Assembly (NCBI GenBank): GCA_002315235.1
Contig: DCGK01000132.1
Location: forward strand, 6,332-17,835
Direction of reading: 5' to 3'
DNA from: Ruminococcus sp. UBA1780
GTDB lineage: Bacteria; Bacillota; Clostridia; Oscillospirales; Ruminococcaceae
DNA: 11,504 nucleotides
A model generated the notes under the pieces. That model had not been told where the DNA came from and did no database searches. It saw only the letters and a program-made list of their open reading frames with translations. The position numbers were made by a program, and so were the translations under genes. Shown here piece after piece: positions 1-6,184 of the stretch. Numbering within the stretch: position 1 is the first letter of the stretch; each line of letters begins with the position of its first letter.

Positions 1-1124
1 ATGAAATAAAAAAGGCTTATCGTTCACTCGCCAGAAAATATCATCCTGACCTTCATCCGGATGATAAGGACTGTGCAGAAAAGTTCAAGGAAGTAAACGA
101 AGCTTACGAAATACTCTCCGACCCGTCAAAGAAAGAACGTTATGACCAGTTCGGTCACGCAGGCGTTGATCCTAACTACGGCGGCGGCGGTTTCGGTGGA
201 GGTGCCGGTTTCAATCCGTTCGGCGATATGGGAGACATTTTTGAAAATCTTTTCGGTGGCGGCGGTTTCGGCGGATTCAGCAGCGGCAGCGGAAGATCAC
301 GCGCAAATGCTCCGAGACGCGGACAGGACATAGAAACAACAGTAACCATCGACTTTATGGATGCATGCACAGGGCTCAAGCATGATGTAAAAATTACACG
401 TCTTGAAAAATGTCCGGACTGCAGCGGCTCAGGTGCAGCTGCCGGTTCAACTCCTCAGACATGTCCTGAATGTAACGGCGCCGGTCAGGTTAAGGTTGCA
501 CAGAGAACTCCGTTCGGTGTCATATCTTCACAGAAGGTCTGCAGCAAATGTTCAGGAAAGGGCAAGGTTGTTTCAAACCCATGTACAAAGTGCGGCGGAA
601 ACGGACGTATCCGTGTTTCCAAGTCACTCTCAGTTGATATACCTGCAGGTATTGACAACGGTCAGGTTCTCCGCGTAAGCGGACAGGGTGATGCCGGTAC
701 AAACGGCGGACCAAACGGAAACCTCAATGTAGTTGTACGTGTAAAATCACATCCTATCTTTGAAAGAGACGAATACGATGTTCACTGCGAAATTCCTATC
801 ACATATGCTCAGGCTGTAATGGGTGATGAGCTCATCGTTCCGACTATCGACGGCAATGTAAAATACACAATCAGCGAAGGAACACAGACAGGTACTGTAT
901 TCAGACTCAAGGGCAAGGGTATCAGAAAACTCCAGCGCTCAGACAGAGGCGACCAGTACGTGAAGGTATATGTGGAAGTTCCTAAAAACCTCGACAAGAA
1001 GCAGAAGGAACTCCTCAAGGCGTTTGAAGCATCACTGGAAGACAAAAACTACGAAAAGAAAAAGAATTTCTTTGACAAGCTCAGAGATTTCAAGGAAAAA
1101 TTCAAATCAGATAAAAAAGACTGA
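1..1124 (+). CDS. dnaJ: Chaperone protein DnaJ (Hsp40, type I), 5'-truncated by the window edge
   Basis: Co-chaperone that delivers unfolded proteins to DnaK and stimulates its ATPase through the J-domain HPD motif; cytoplasmic. The reading frame is open from base 3 (first full codon Glu). It shows the end of the J-domain with HPD at 42-50 and KFKEVNEAYEILSDP after it, a Gly/Phe-rich stretch (about 171-290), and four CxxCxGxG zinc motifs at 411-434 (CPDCSGSG), 462-485 (CPECNGAG), 540-563 (CSKCSGKG) and 582-605 (CTKCGGNG). The C-terminal substrate-binding and dimerisation region follows, ending in a Lys-rich tail and TGA. There are 373 codons visible. By alignment of HPD with its usual position near residue 33, about 19-20 N-terminal residues lie outside the window, giving roughly 390 residues, normal for the family. 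All key residues are present. In Firmicutes dnaJ usually follows grpE and dnaK, which would lie upstream. A strong terminator follows, so dnaJ ends its operon. Confidence 0.97.
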   Translation, partial: EIKKAYRSLARKYHPDLHPDDKDCAEKFKEVNEAYEILSDPSKKERYDQFGHAGVDPNYGGGGFGGGAGFNPFGDMGDIFENLFGGGGFGGFSSGSGRSRANAPRRGQDIETTVTIDFMDACTGLKHDVKITRLEKCPDCSGSGAAAGSTPQTCPECNGAGQVKVAQRTPFGVISSQKVCSKCSGKGKVVSNPCTKCGGNGRIRVSKSLSVDIPAGIDNGQVLRVSGQGDAGTNGGPNGNLNVVVRVKSHPIFERDEYDVHCEIPITYAQAVMGDELIVPTIDGNVKYTISEGTQTGTVFRLKGKGIRKLQRSDRGDQYVKVYVEVPKNLDKKQKELLKAFEASLEDKNYEKKKNFFDKLRDFKEKFKSDKKD

Positions 1125-1143
1125 TAAATGCATTTAAAGCAGA

Positions 1144-1192
1144 AACACCTCAAAGCTATATGTAAACTACAGCTTTGAGGTGTTCTTTTTTT
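1144..1192 (+). terminator. Rho-independent terminator of dnaJ
   Basis: A perfect 14-bp stem (AACACCTCAAAGCT at 1144-1157 with AGCTTTGAGGTGTT at 1171-1184) closes a 13-nt loop and is followed by C and seven Ts (1186-1192). It starts 20 bases after the dnaJ stop. Read on the minus strand, the same stem is followed only by a mildly T-rich run (TCTGCTTT), so it may also help stop transcripts from the converging CotH gene, but less efficiently. Confidence 0.93.
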
Positions 1193-1198
1193 GTATGC

Positions 1199-1222
1199 GG
1201 GACTGAACATCAGTCCCCTTTT
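1199..1222 (+). terminator. Possible second, weaker terminator hairpin after dnaJ
   Basis: GGGACTG (1199-1205) and CAGTCCC (1211-1217) form a perfect 7-bp GC-rich stem with a 5-nt loop, followed by C and four Ts. It sits directly behind the strong terminator and may act as a backup. The short T run makes this uncertain; no T run follows on the minus strand. Confidence 0.5.
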
Positions 1223-1238
1223 ATGTACTGTATGAATT

Positions 1239-1255
1239 CGCAGCTGTCAGCTGCG
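1239..1255. repeat. Near-perfect palindrome between converging dnaJ and CotH gene
   Basis: CGCAGCTG (1239-1246) and CAGCTGCG (1248-1255) are inverted around a single T. It lies 10 bases beyond the end of the minus-strand CotH gene and can form a short stem (about 7 bp, 3-nt loop) in its transcript. There is no T run on either side, so it is more likely a 3'-end stabilising hairpin than a complete terminator. Confidence 0.5.
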
Positions 1256-1265
1256 TTCACATGAA

Positions 1266-3506
1266 TTATCCGCGTGTAAACTTTGCTTTTATTTCTGCTG
1301 CCTGACCAGGTTTTACAGTGATGGTATCACTGTTTCCTTCGATACCTTCCCAGCCTGAGAATACATAGCCTTCAGCAGGCACCGCCTTAACAGTAACCGG
1401 ATAATCAGTAAAGTATGTTCCGCTCCACTTGTTATCCTTCATATCTGCCGAAATGGTATTTACCATAAGTGTACCGCCGGTACTGTCGTTCACTGAAAGT
1501 GAAATCTCTGCAGCCTGTCCTGTAAGGTTAAGATCATTCTTCATGAATGTGAGCATATTCTTTTCTCTGTTCTGAATGAAGGACTTAATATTGTTCAATT
1601 CATTTCTGAAGTTGCTTGAGTTGCCTATTCTGCTCTCCTGTTCATTCATAACAGGCTCATACATCTTAGTAAATCTGTCAAGCTCTGAAAGCATATTTTC
1701 CTGACTGAGATTTTTGTTCATAAGATCCATCATGGTGTTGACAAAACGCTGTTTAAACTCATCGTTTTTAAGGAGCTTATAAAACAGAACTGTATGATCC
1801 TTTGGCTGCTGCTCCGTCTGCTGTCCCGGCTGCTGACCAGGTCGCTGGCCGCCTATACCTATGAAGCCGCCTCCGAAATCCCAGCCGCCTCCCCAGCCGC
1901 CAAAGCCACCGAAACCACCGGCACTGCCGTACATGGCAATCTTAAGGGAATCTTCGCCGTATGTTCCGCCGTTCATGCTGTAGAGACTTGTTGAATACTC
2001 TGTATCATAAAGCATCCATCTCCACTTTCCGTCCTCATAAGGCTTGTCAGTAATATCTCTTGAGCGCCATGTTCTGTAGTTGTTGTTATTGTTCATCCAG
2101 TCCTGGTTCGCAATGAATATCTGAGTGCACTGATAGTCAATGAAGTTCTGGATGTCAATCATTTCGCTGATTTTTTTATAATCCGCTTCCTTAGTAAAGT
2201 CGCTGCTCTTTGCAAAGTTAATAAGCTCCTCATAGTATGCAAGGTCGCTTTCCTCACCGTCATTTACTTCCTTGCCGCACTCAATAATCATGACATTCTT
2301 CTTGTCTATATCGTAGTTGTTTTCAATATAGCTGTCGCAGTAGTCCTCCTGAAGTGTGTAAACGCCGAAGAATTCACCGTTGATAAACATTACTGCCGGA
2401 CGTGACGCCTGAGTATCAAATGCTCTGTCAGCAACAAGACTCTGAATATAGTTATCACGGAACTGGGCATGACCAAGATCATTACCGCCGTTTCTCATTC
2501 TGAATTTGCTGTATTTTTCAACCGGTGTTGTCCTGTCAAGCTGCATTGTATTTCCCGGAATAAGATCATACTTCACGCTCTTCTTGCCGTAATCATCCCT
2601 TGCGTAGAACTTGAGGCTCTTGATAATTGATGAGCGTGTAGCGTTTCCGGAGATACGTGCGCCGATTTTCTGAGAGTGAGCAAGCTTTCCGTCATTCTCG
2701 AAGATTTCGAAAAGAACCTCACGTTCCCACTCCTTACCCTTCTGTGTATAGTTTGCTTCATTAAGCCACGACTGCATAGGATTACTCTGACCTGATGCAA
2801 CAAAATCATCGTAAATCTTACCCGGAACATAAATTCCCTTGTCGTAATCAAAGAAATCATCCGGATCAATTGTAAGACTTACGACAGGAAGACCTGCGTA
2901 CTGCTTTGCTGCATCAATGCCGACAAAATATGAACGGCTTACTGTTTCACTGACATTTCCGTCCCTGTCAACAGAGAAAGCCTTGACAATTGTACCCTTT
3001 GTAACGTTCTGAGGCCTGTACTGATTGTTGTCCGTTGTAACCTTAACTGCTGAATATACATTCGGTTCAGATGTTCTGTTTTTTATGGTAAGAGGACCGC
3101 TGTATACCTCCGATGACTGTGTAGGCTCGCTTCCGTCCGTTGTATAGTAAATCTTTGAACCTTCACCTGCTGTAAGAGTAAGACTGAACTCACTGCTGTA
3201 GAACCCGCTCTCAGCAGAAAACTCCGGAACACCGACTACTGTTTCTGCACCTTCGGTTCCCAGAAGCATTTCTTTCTGAAGAAGAAGATCGACAATGTTT
3301 ACAATTCCGTTTCCGTCAAAATCAGATGCGCCGTATGTTTCGCCCTCAAGCTCCTTGTCTCCGAGAAGATATTTGCTGAGTCTTTTGAAATCCTTTGCTG
3401 AAATCTCACCGTCACCGTTTGAATCTCCCTTCGCAAGTGCAAGTACACTTGCAGAAAAAGAAGCAGCAAGAAGCAGAGCAGCAAGACCTGCTATTTTTTT
3501 CTTCAA
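1266..3506 (-). CDS. Secreted dockerin-bearing CotH kinase-family protein
   Basis: Likely a cellulosome-attached member of the CotH family, whose spore-coat founders are atypical protein kinases. Numbered from the proposed TTG start (746 residues): signal peptide 1-25 (MKKKIAGLAALLL..., cleavage near ALA); type I dockerin about 26-85 with two calcium loops (D28, N30, D32, S36, D39 and D62, D64, N66, N70, D73); chitobiase C-terminal/Fn3-like domain about 94-196 (KIYYTTDGSEPT); CotH domain from about 204, with FINGEFFGVYTLQED, ANQDW (D469) and MLYDTEYS (D501), matching the conserved aspartate regions of CotH; a Gly- then Gln/Pro-rich insertion about 528-567; a helical region to about 660; and an InlB/bacterial-repeat-like domain about 665-746 (GYVFSGWEG). 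The dockerin is N-terminal, which is less common than C-terminal placement. A GTG at 3513-3515 is also in frame, but it abuts the Shine-Dalgarno. The gene has its own promoter and sits downstream of a dockerin xylanase. The kinase substrate is unknown. Confidence 0.88.
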   Translation of the reverse strand: MKKKIAGLAALLLAASFSASVLALAKGDSNGDGEISAKDFKRLSKYLLGDKELEGETYGASDFDGNGIVNIVDLLLQKEMLLGTEGAETVVGVPEFSAESGFYSSEFSLTLTAGEGSKIYYTTDGSEPTQSSEVYSGPLTIKNRTSEPNVYSAVKVTTDNNQYRPQNVTKGTIVKAFSVDRDGNVSETVSRSYFVGIDAAKQYAGLPVVSLTIDPDDFFDYDKGIYVPGKIYDDFVASGQSNPMQSWLNEANYTQKGKEWEREVLFEIFENDGKLAHSQKIGARISGNATRSSIIKSLKFYARDDYGKKSVKYDLIPGNTMQLDRTTPVEKYSKFRMRNGGNDLGHAQFRDNYIQSLVADRAFDTQASRPAVMFINGEFFGVYTLQEDYCDSYIENNYDIDKKNVMIIECGKEVNDGEESDLAYYEELINFAKSSDFTKEADYKKISEMIDIQNFIDYQCTQIFIANQDWMNNNNNYRTWRSRDITDKPYEDGKWRWMLYDTEYSTSLYSMNGGTYGEDSLKIAMYGSAGGFGGFGGWGGGWDFGGGFIGIGGQRPGQQPGQQTEQQPKDHTVLFYKLLKNDEFKQRFVNTMMDLMNKNLSQENMLSELDRFTKMYEPVMNEQESRIGNSSNFRNELNNIKSFIQNREKNMLTFMKNDLNLTGQAAEISLSVNDSTGGTLMVNTISADMKDNKWSGTYFTDYPVTVKAVPAEGYVFSGWEGIEGNSDTITVKPGQAAEIKAKFTRG

Positions 3507-3516
3507 ATAAATCACT

Positions 3517-3521
3517 CTCCT
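3517..3521 (-). promoter_or_regulatory. Ribosome binding site that decides the CotH gene start
   Basis: On the minus strand AGGAG lies at 3521-3517. Only one base separates it from the in-frame GTG at 3515-3513, too close for normal initiation. The in-frame TTG at 3506-3504 has a 10-base spacing and gives the classic signal-peptide start MKKK. TTG is therefore preferred, although no ATG is available and GTG cannot be excluded. Confidence 0.6.
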
Positions 3522-3561
3522 GTTTTTTTATGTTTACTGTATCCGCGAATTTCCAATAACA

Positions 3562-3591
3562 ATTATACACTACGGCCGGGTTTTCAGTCAA
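3562..3591 (-). promoter_or_regulatory. SigA-type promoter of the CotH gene
   Basis: On the minus strand, TTGACT (-35, 3591-3586) and TATAAT (-10, 3567-3562) are separated by 18 bases. The -10 is a perfect consensus and the -35 matches five of six. Transcription should start near 3555, leaving a leader of about 50 bases. Confidence 0.8.
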
Positions 3592-3640
3592 TAATCAACA
3601 GTAATTTGTCATAAACATGCCATATTTCTGTTGATTACAG

Positions 3641-3663
3641 AAAAGCCGGCTTTTAAGCCGGCT
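3641..3663 (-). terminator. Terminator of the xylanase gene
   Basis: Read on the minus strand, AGCCGGCTT and AAGCCGGCT form a GC-rich self-complementary stem (in practice about 7 bp closed by a TTAAAA loop), followed by TTTTCTGT. It begins 28 bases past the xylanase stop and lies upstream of the CotH promoter, separating the two transcripts. The T run is short, so read-through is possible. Confidence 0.75.
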
Positions 3664-3690
3664 GATCATTTTTACTTGATAATTGTTTTA

Positions 3691-5706
3691 TTACTTAGCA
3701 GGACCAAGCTTGTCGATTATCTTTGATAAGTACTGCTTGAGAGTTGCAAGGTCAGGAATATCAACTGTTCCGTCACCGTCAACATCAGCGTTCTTTAATG
3801 ATTTTTCTTCGAGTTTGATGTCTTTGATGAGGTAAAGCGAGAGTTTAGAAAGATCAGTAAGGTCAACAGAACCGTCAAGATCAACGTCCCCGTAAACCAC
3901 GGTTTCCTGAGGATTGGGTGTGGACTGAGGATCATCTGAAGGAGTGGATGACGGCTTTTCAGTTGCAGCCGGTGTTTCTGAAACAGCAGGCTCAGTTGGT
4001 TTATCTGACGGCTTGTCTGTTGGCTTAACATCAGGCTTGTCTGTTGGCTGCTGTGCAGGAGCAGAAGGTACTTCGCCAGGTGTTCTGCCGTCGATAATTG
4101 AATAGAATGCAGGCTTTGCCTTGTATTCGTTGTCGAAAATAAGAGGAAGCTGTGAAGCTCTCCAGCTGATGTCATCTGTTACGCCCCAGAAAATAACTGC
4201 TGAAATCTTGTCGCTGTACTTGCAGATAGCATCAAAAATACCCTTGTAGTACTTAGCCTGGTGTTCAAAATACTGGTCTCCTGAATTTTCAGGAACTGTA
4301 GCATCAAGCTCTGTAATCTGAACGTCAAGACCTGTTTCTGTGTAAGCCTTGATTGCCTGTTCATACATGTTTACAGAAGGGAATGCTGCGTCCATGCTCT
4401 GTCTTGCATCAAGGTGTGACTGCATGCCGATACCGTCGATAACACCCTTTTCCTTGAGTCTTACTGCCATCTCAACAATCTGCTTCTTCTTGTCCATGTA
4501 TTCGTTATAGTCATTGTAGTAAAGCTTGCATCCCTTCGGAGCATACTTTCTTGCAAATGTAAATGCATCGTCAATGAATGAGTTGTCACCGTATACAGCT
4601 ACCCAGTCAGATGCACCGTATCCGTTTGACTGATCCGGATGGCCAGGCTTACGAGGTGTACCGTCTTCGAGCCATGCTTCGTTTACAACGTCACATGCAT
4701 AGAAGTTTACATCAGGATAAAGCTCAGTAAGTGTTGTGAAGAAGTTTTTGATGTAATTCTCCATACGCTTTGTCATCTTCTCAGCTGAAACGTATTCACC
4801 CTTCGGATCATAGTTTTCCTTGAAGAACCATTCAGGTGTCTGGCTGTGCCATACAAGTGTGTGAACTCTTACAGGAATGTTGTTTTTCTTTGCATATTCG
4901 AGAACCGGCGCAGCCTGTGCAAATGAAACCTGCGGGTTTTCATCATCGCCTGTTTCTTCCATGTACTTCTGTGTAGCCTTAAGGTTAAGTACATAGTCAG
5001 GCTTCATTTCGTTACCTACTGTAACGCTGCCGCTGAGGTGCTTGTCTACGAGCTTCATGAATCCCTTTGAACCGAGATCTGAAGGTGTAAGAGCTGTACC
5101 TACCTTGAAATCATCAGCAAAATATGCTCTGAGTGAAGTAAGGTCTTCTATTTCAACGTCAGGTGTTGTTGTAATCTTAATATCATCAATATAAATCTTT
5201 ACATTTGCATCTGATGCCTCAAAGTAAAGATGTCTGCCTGTTGAACCAGCCGGGAAGCTGAACTTTGCTGTATATTCGAGCCATGTTCCGTCCTTGCTGT
5301 CCTGCTTGAGAATATTGTCATAGTGCGGTTCGCCTGTACTGTCTGTGTACTGCATGCTGAGTGTGAGCTGGCTGTAGAATTCTGTCTTTGCAAATGCAGT
5401 AACAATGTACTGTTCGCCCGCTTCACAGATGTCATCGAGAGGAATCTGAGGTCCGTTCCATGATTCCTTTCTTGTGCTTATTTCGAGTGCATTGTCGCCG
5501 CCGTGAGCACCATCTGAAACAACAGTAAGTGTTTCATCTTCACCTCTTCTTGAGATACCGTCTGTTTCACCGTCTTCAAAATCCGCGCTGAAAAGTACGT
5601 CCTCTTCGGCACTTACCTTTTCTGTTGATGCAGGAAAAACTGAAACAATTCCGGAAAGCATCGCAACACATGCTATACCGGCAATAACTTTTTTTGAATT
5701 CTTCAT
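3691..5706 (-). CDS. Secreted endo-1,4-beta-xylanase: CBM22-like, GH10, dockerin
   Basis: Hydrolyses internal beta-1,4 bonds of xylan with retention of configuration; secreted and predicted to dock on a cellulosomal scaffoldin. The 671 residues contain: signal peptide 1-33 (cleavage near VSA-EE); a beta-sandwich carbohydrate-binding module about 36-180, resembling CBM22 and ending in IYIDDIKIT; GH10 barrel about 190-538 with HTLVWHSQTP (282-291), acid/base Glu343 in DVVNEAW, nucleophile Glu466 in QITELDAT, and FWGVTDDISW; a Pro/Thr/Lys linker about 541-602 with an 8-residue TDKP repeat (DNA copies at 4010-4025 and 4034-4049); and type I dockerin 605-667 (D607, D609, D611, D615, D618 and D641, D643, D645, D649, D652). 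Both catalytic residues and both calcium loops are intact. The ATG at 5704-5706 is preceded by AGGAGG at 11 bases. The gene has its own promoter and a terminator. The exact CBM family is the least certain part. Confidence 0.96.
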   Translation of the reverse strand: MKNSKKVIAGIACVAMLSGIVSVFPASTEKVSAEEDVLFSADFEDGETDGISRRGEDETLTVVSDGAHGGDNALEISTRKESWNGPQIPLDDICEAGEQYIVTAFAKTEFYSQLTLSMQYTDSTGEPHYDNILKQDSKDGTWLEYTAKFSFPAGSTGRHLYFEASDANVKIYIDDIKITTTPDVEIEDLTSLRAYFADDFKVGTALTPSDLGSKGFMKLVDKHLSGSVTVGNEMKPDYVLNLKATQKYMEETGDDENPQVSFAQAAPVLEYAKKNNIPVRVHTLVWHSQTPEWFFKENYDPKGEYVSAEKMTKRMENYIKNFFTTLTELYPDVNFYACDVVNEAWLEDGTPRKPGHPDQSNGYGASDWVAVYGDNSFIDDAFTFARKYAPKGCKLYYNDYNEYMDKKKQIVEMAVRLKEKGVIDGIGMQSHLDARQSMDAAFPSVNMYEQAIKAYTETGLDVQITELDATVPENSGDQYFEHQAKYYKGIFDAICKYSDKISAVIFWGVTDDISWRASQLPLIFDNEYKAKPAFYSIIDGRTPGEVPSAPAQQPTDKPDVKPTDKPSDKPTEPAVSETPAATEKPSSTPSDDPQSTPNPQETVVYGDVDLDGSVDLTDLSKLSLYLIKDIKLEEKSLKNADVDGDGTVDIPDLATLKQYLSKIIDKLGPAK

Positions 5707-5768
5707 AGTTTATAAAGCCTCCTGAATTTATTTACTGTACCATTGATAACCAATAATGTCTTTCCTTT

Positions 5769-5797
5769 ATTATAGCAAATAATGACTGACTCTGCAA
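5769..5797 (-). promoter_or_regulatory. Extended -10 promoter of the xylanase gene
   Basis: On the minus strand, TTGCAG (-35, 5797-5792), a 17-base spacer and a perfect TATAAT (-10, 5774-5769) preceded by TGC, which makes an extended -10 (TGnTATAAT). The leader to the ATG is about 55 bases and carries AGGAGG near its end. The imperfect -35 would suit activation by an upstream factor. Confidence 0.8.
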
Positions 5798-5810
5798 CCG
5801 GATTACAGCC

Positions 5811-5834
5811 ATTTCATTATTGATATTTCATTAT
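5811..5834. repeat. Direct repeat upstream of the xylanase promoter
   Basis: The 10-mer ATTTCATTAT occurs at 5811-5820 and exactly again at 5825-5834, a 14-base period, beginning 13 bases upstream of the xylanase -35. Read toward the gene it is ATAATGAAAT twice. The position suits an activator site, but the AT-rich sequence makes chance possible. Confidence 0.45.
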
Positions 5835-6000
5835 AGGTAATATGCGTTGCCGTTTATAACATGATTTTTCTGTGTGTATTTCATATAATATCATATAATT
5901 TATCGAATAAACTATGCACAATAATTACCTGGATACACTGACATTTCGCAGGAATTGTTAATCAGAAAATATTCTGCATTCACTGTAACAAATTCATTCA
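5835..6000. other. AT-rich divergent intergenic stretch without recognised gene
   Basis: Between the xylanase control region and the ABC-operon promoter I see no open reading frame with a ribosome binding site and no strong hairpin. The segment holds several TATAAT-like strings around 5883-5900 that lack good -35 partners. It is best described as divergent promoter spacer. Confidence 0.5.
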
Positions 6001-6007
6001 GGGGGTA

Positions 6008-6036
6008 TTGACACCAGGTGTACTGTATGGTATACT
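6008..6036 (+). promoter_or_regulatory. Near-consensus promoter of the ABC transporter operon
   Basis: TTGACA (-35, 6008-6013, perfect), a 17-base spacer and TATACT (-10, 6031-6036, five of six) preceded by TGG, which makes an extended -10. The start site should be near 6043. Such a strong core overlapped by palindromes suggests tight repression. Confidence 0.9.
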
Positions 6037-6070
6037 AAGTGTACTAGCTAGTACAGTACACTTAGTACAC
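6018..6070. promoter_or_regulatory. Nested palindromic operator, probably for the YtrA/GntR regulator
   Basis: The heptamer GTGTACT occurs at 6018-6024 and 6039-6045 (21 bases apart, two helical turns), and its complement AGTACAC at 6055-6061 and 6064-6070. Two perfect inverted repeats overlap: the 16-bp TGTACTAGCTAGTACA (6040-6055), and 12-bp arms TACTAAGTGTAC (6033-6044) and GTACACTTAGTA (6056-6067) around an 11-base centre. The array spans the promoter spacer, the -10 and the start site, so a bound protein would block polymerase. YtrA-subfamily GntR proteins are known to bind GTGTA/TACAC palindromes at their own operon promoters, and such a regulator is encoded at 8330-8698. That it binds here is inferred. 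Confidence 0.75.
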
Positions 6071-6076
6071 AACAGA

Positions 6077-6110
6077 ACGCATTGATAAAAAGATATAAAT
6101 AATAATGCGT
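6077..6110 (+). other. Leader hairpin and unstructured A-rich 5' UTR
   Basis: ACGCATT (6077-6083) and AATGCGT (6104-6110) form a perfect 7-bp stem around a 20-base A/T-rich loop near the 5' end of the operon transcript. The following 60 bases (6111-6170) are nearly free of T and rich in A, so probably single-stranded up to the ribosome binding site. The leader is about 140 bases long and has no plausible ORF. Confidence 0.45.
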
Positions 6111-6168
6111 AAACAAAAGAAAAGAGAAGAAAAACAAAAAGACAATTAAGGAAAATCAAACAAAAGAC

Positions 6169-6184
6169 AGGAGGTTCAAAACCT
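6169..6184 (+). promoter_or_regulatory. Ribosome binding site of first permease, partly within a small hairpin
   Basis: AGGAGG (6169-6174) lies 10 bases before the ATG at 6185. AGGTT (6172-6176) is complementary to AACCT (6180-6184), which would pair the second half of the Shine-Dalgarno with the bases just before the start codon around a 3-base loop. The 5-bp stem is weak, so it may only moderate initiation. Confidence 0.6.

Noticed and set aside
176..379. 67-codon minus-strand ORF opposite the dnaJ Gly/Phe region
   Set aside because: It is a Pro-rich shadow of the Gly-rich coding strand of dnaJ and has no ribosome binding site.
1794..1994. 66-codon plus-strand ORF inside the CotH gene
   Set aside because: It is a shadow produced by the repetitive Gly-rich coding of CotH; no initiation signal.
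4010..4049. Two 16-bp direct repeats as a recombination or CRISPR-like signal
   Set aside because: They encode the TDKP repeats of the xylanase linker; only two copies and a coding explanation.
5880..5905. Extra TATAAT-like boxes in the divergent region
   Set aside because: They are simple AT-rich repeats without suitable -35 elements; the promoters at 5769-5797 and 6008-6036 explain both genes.
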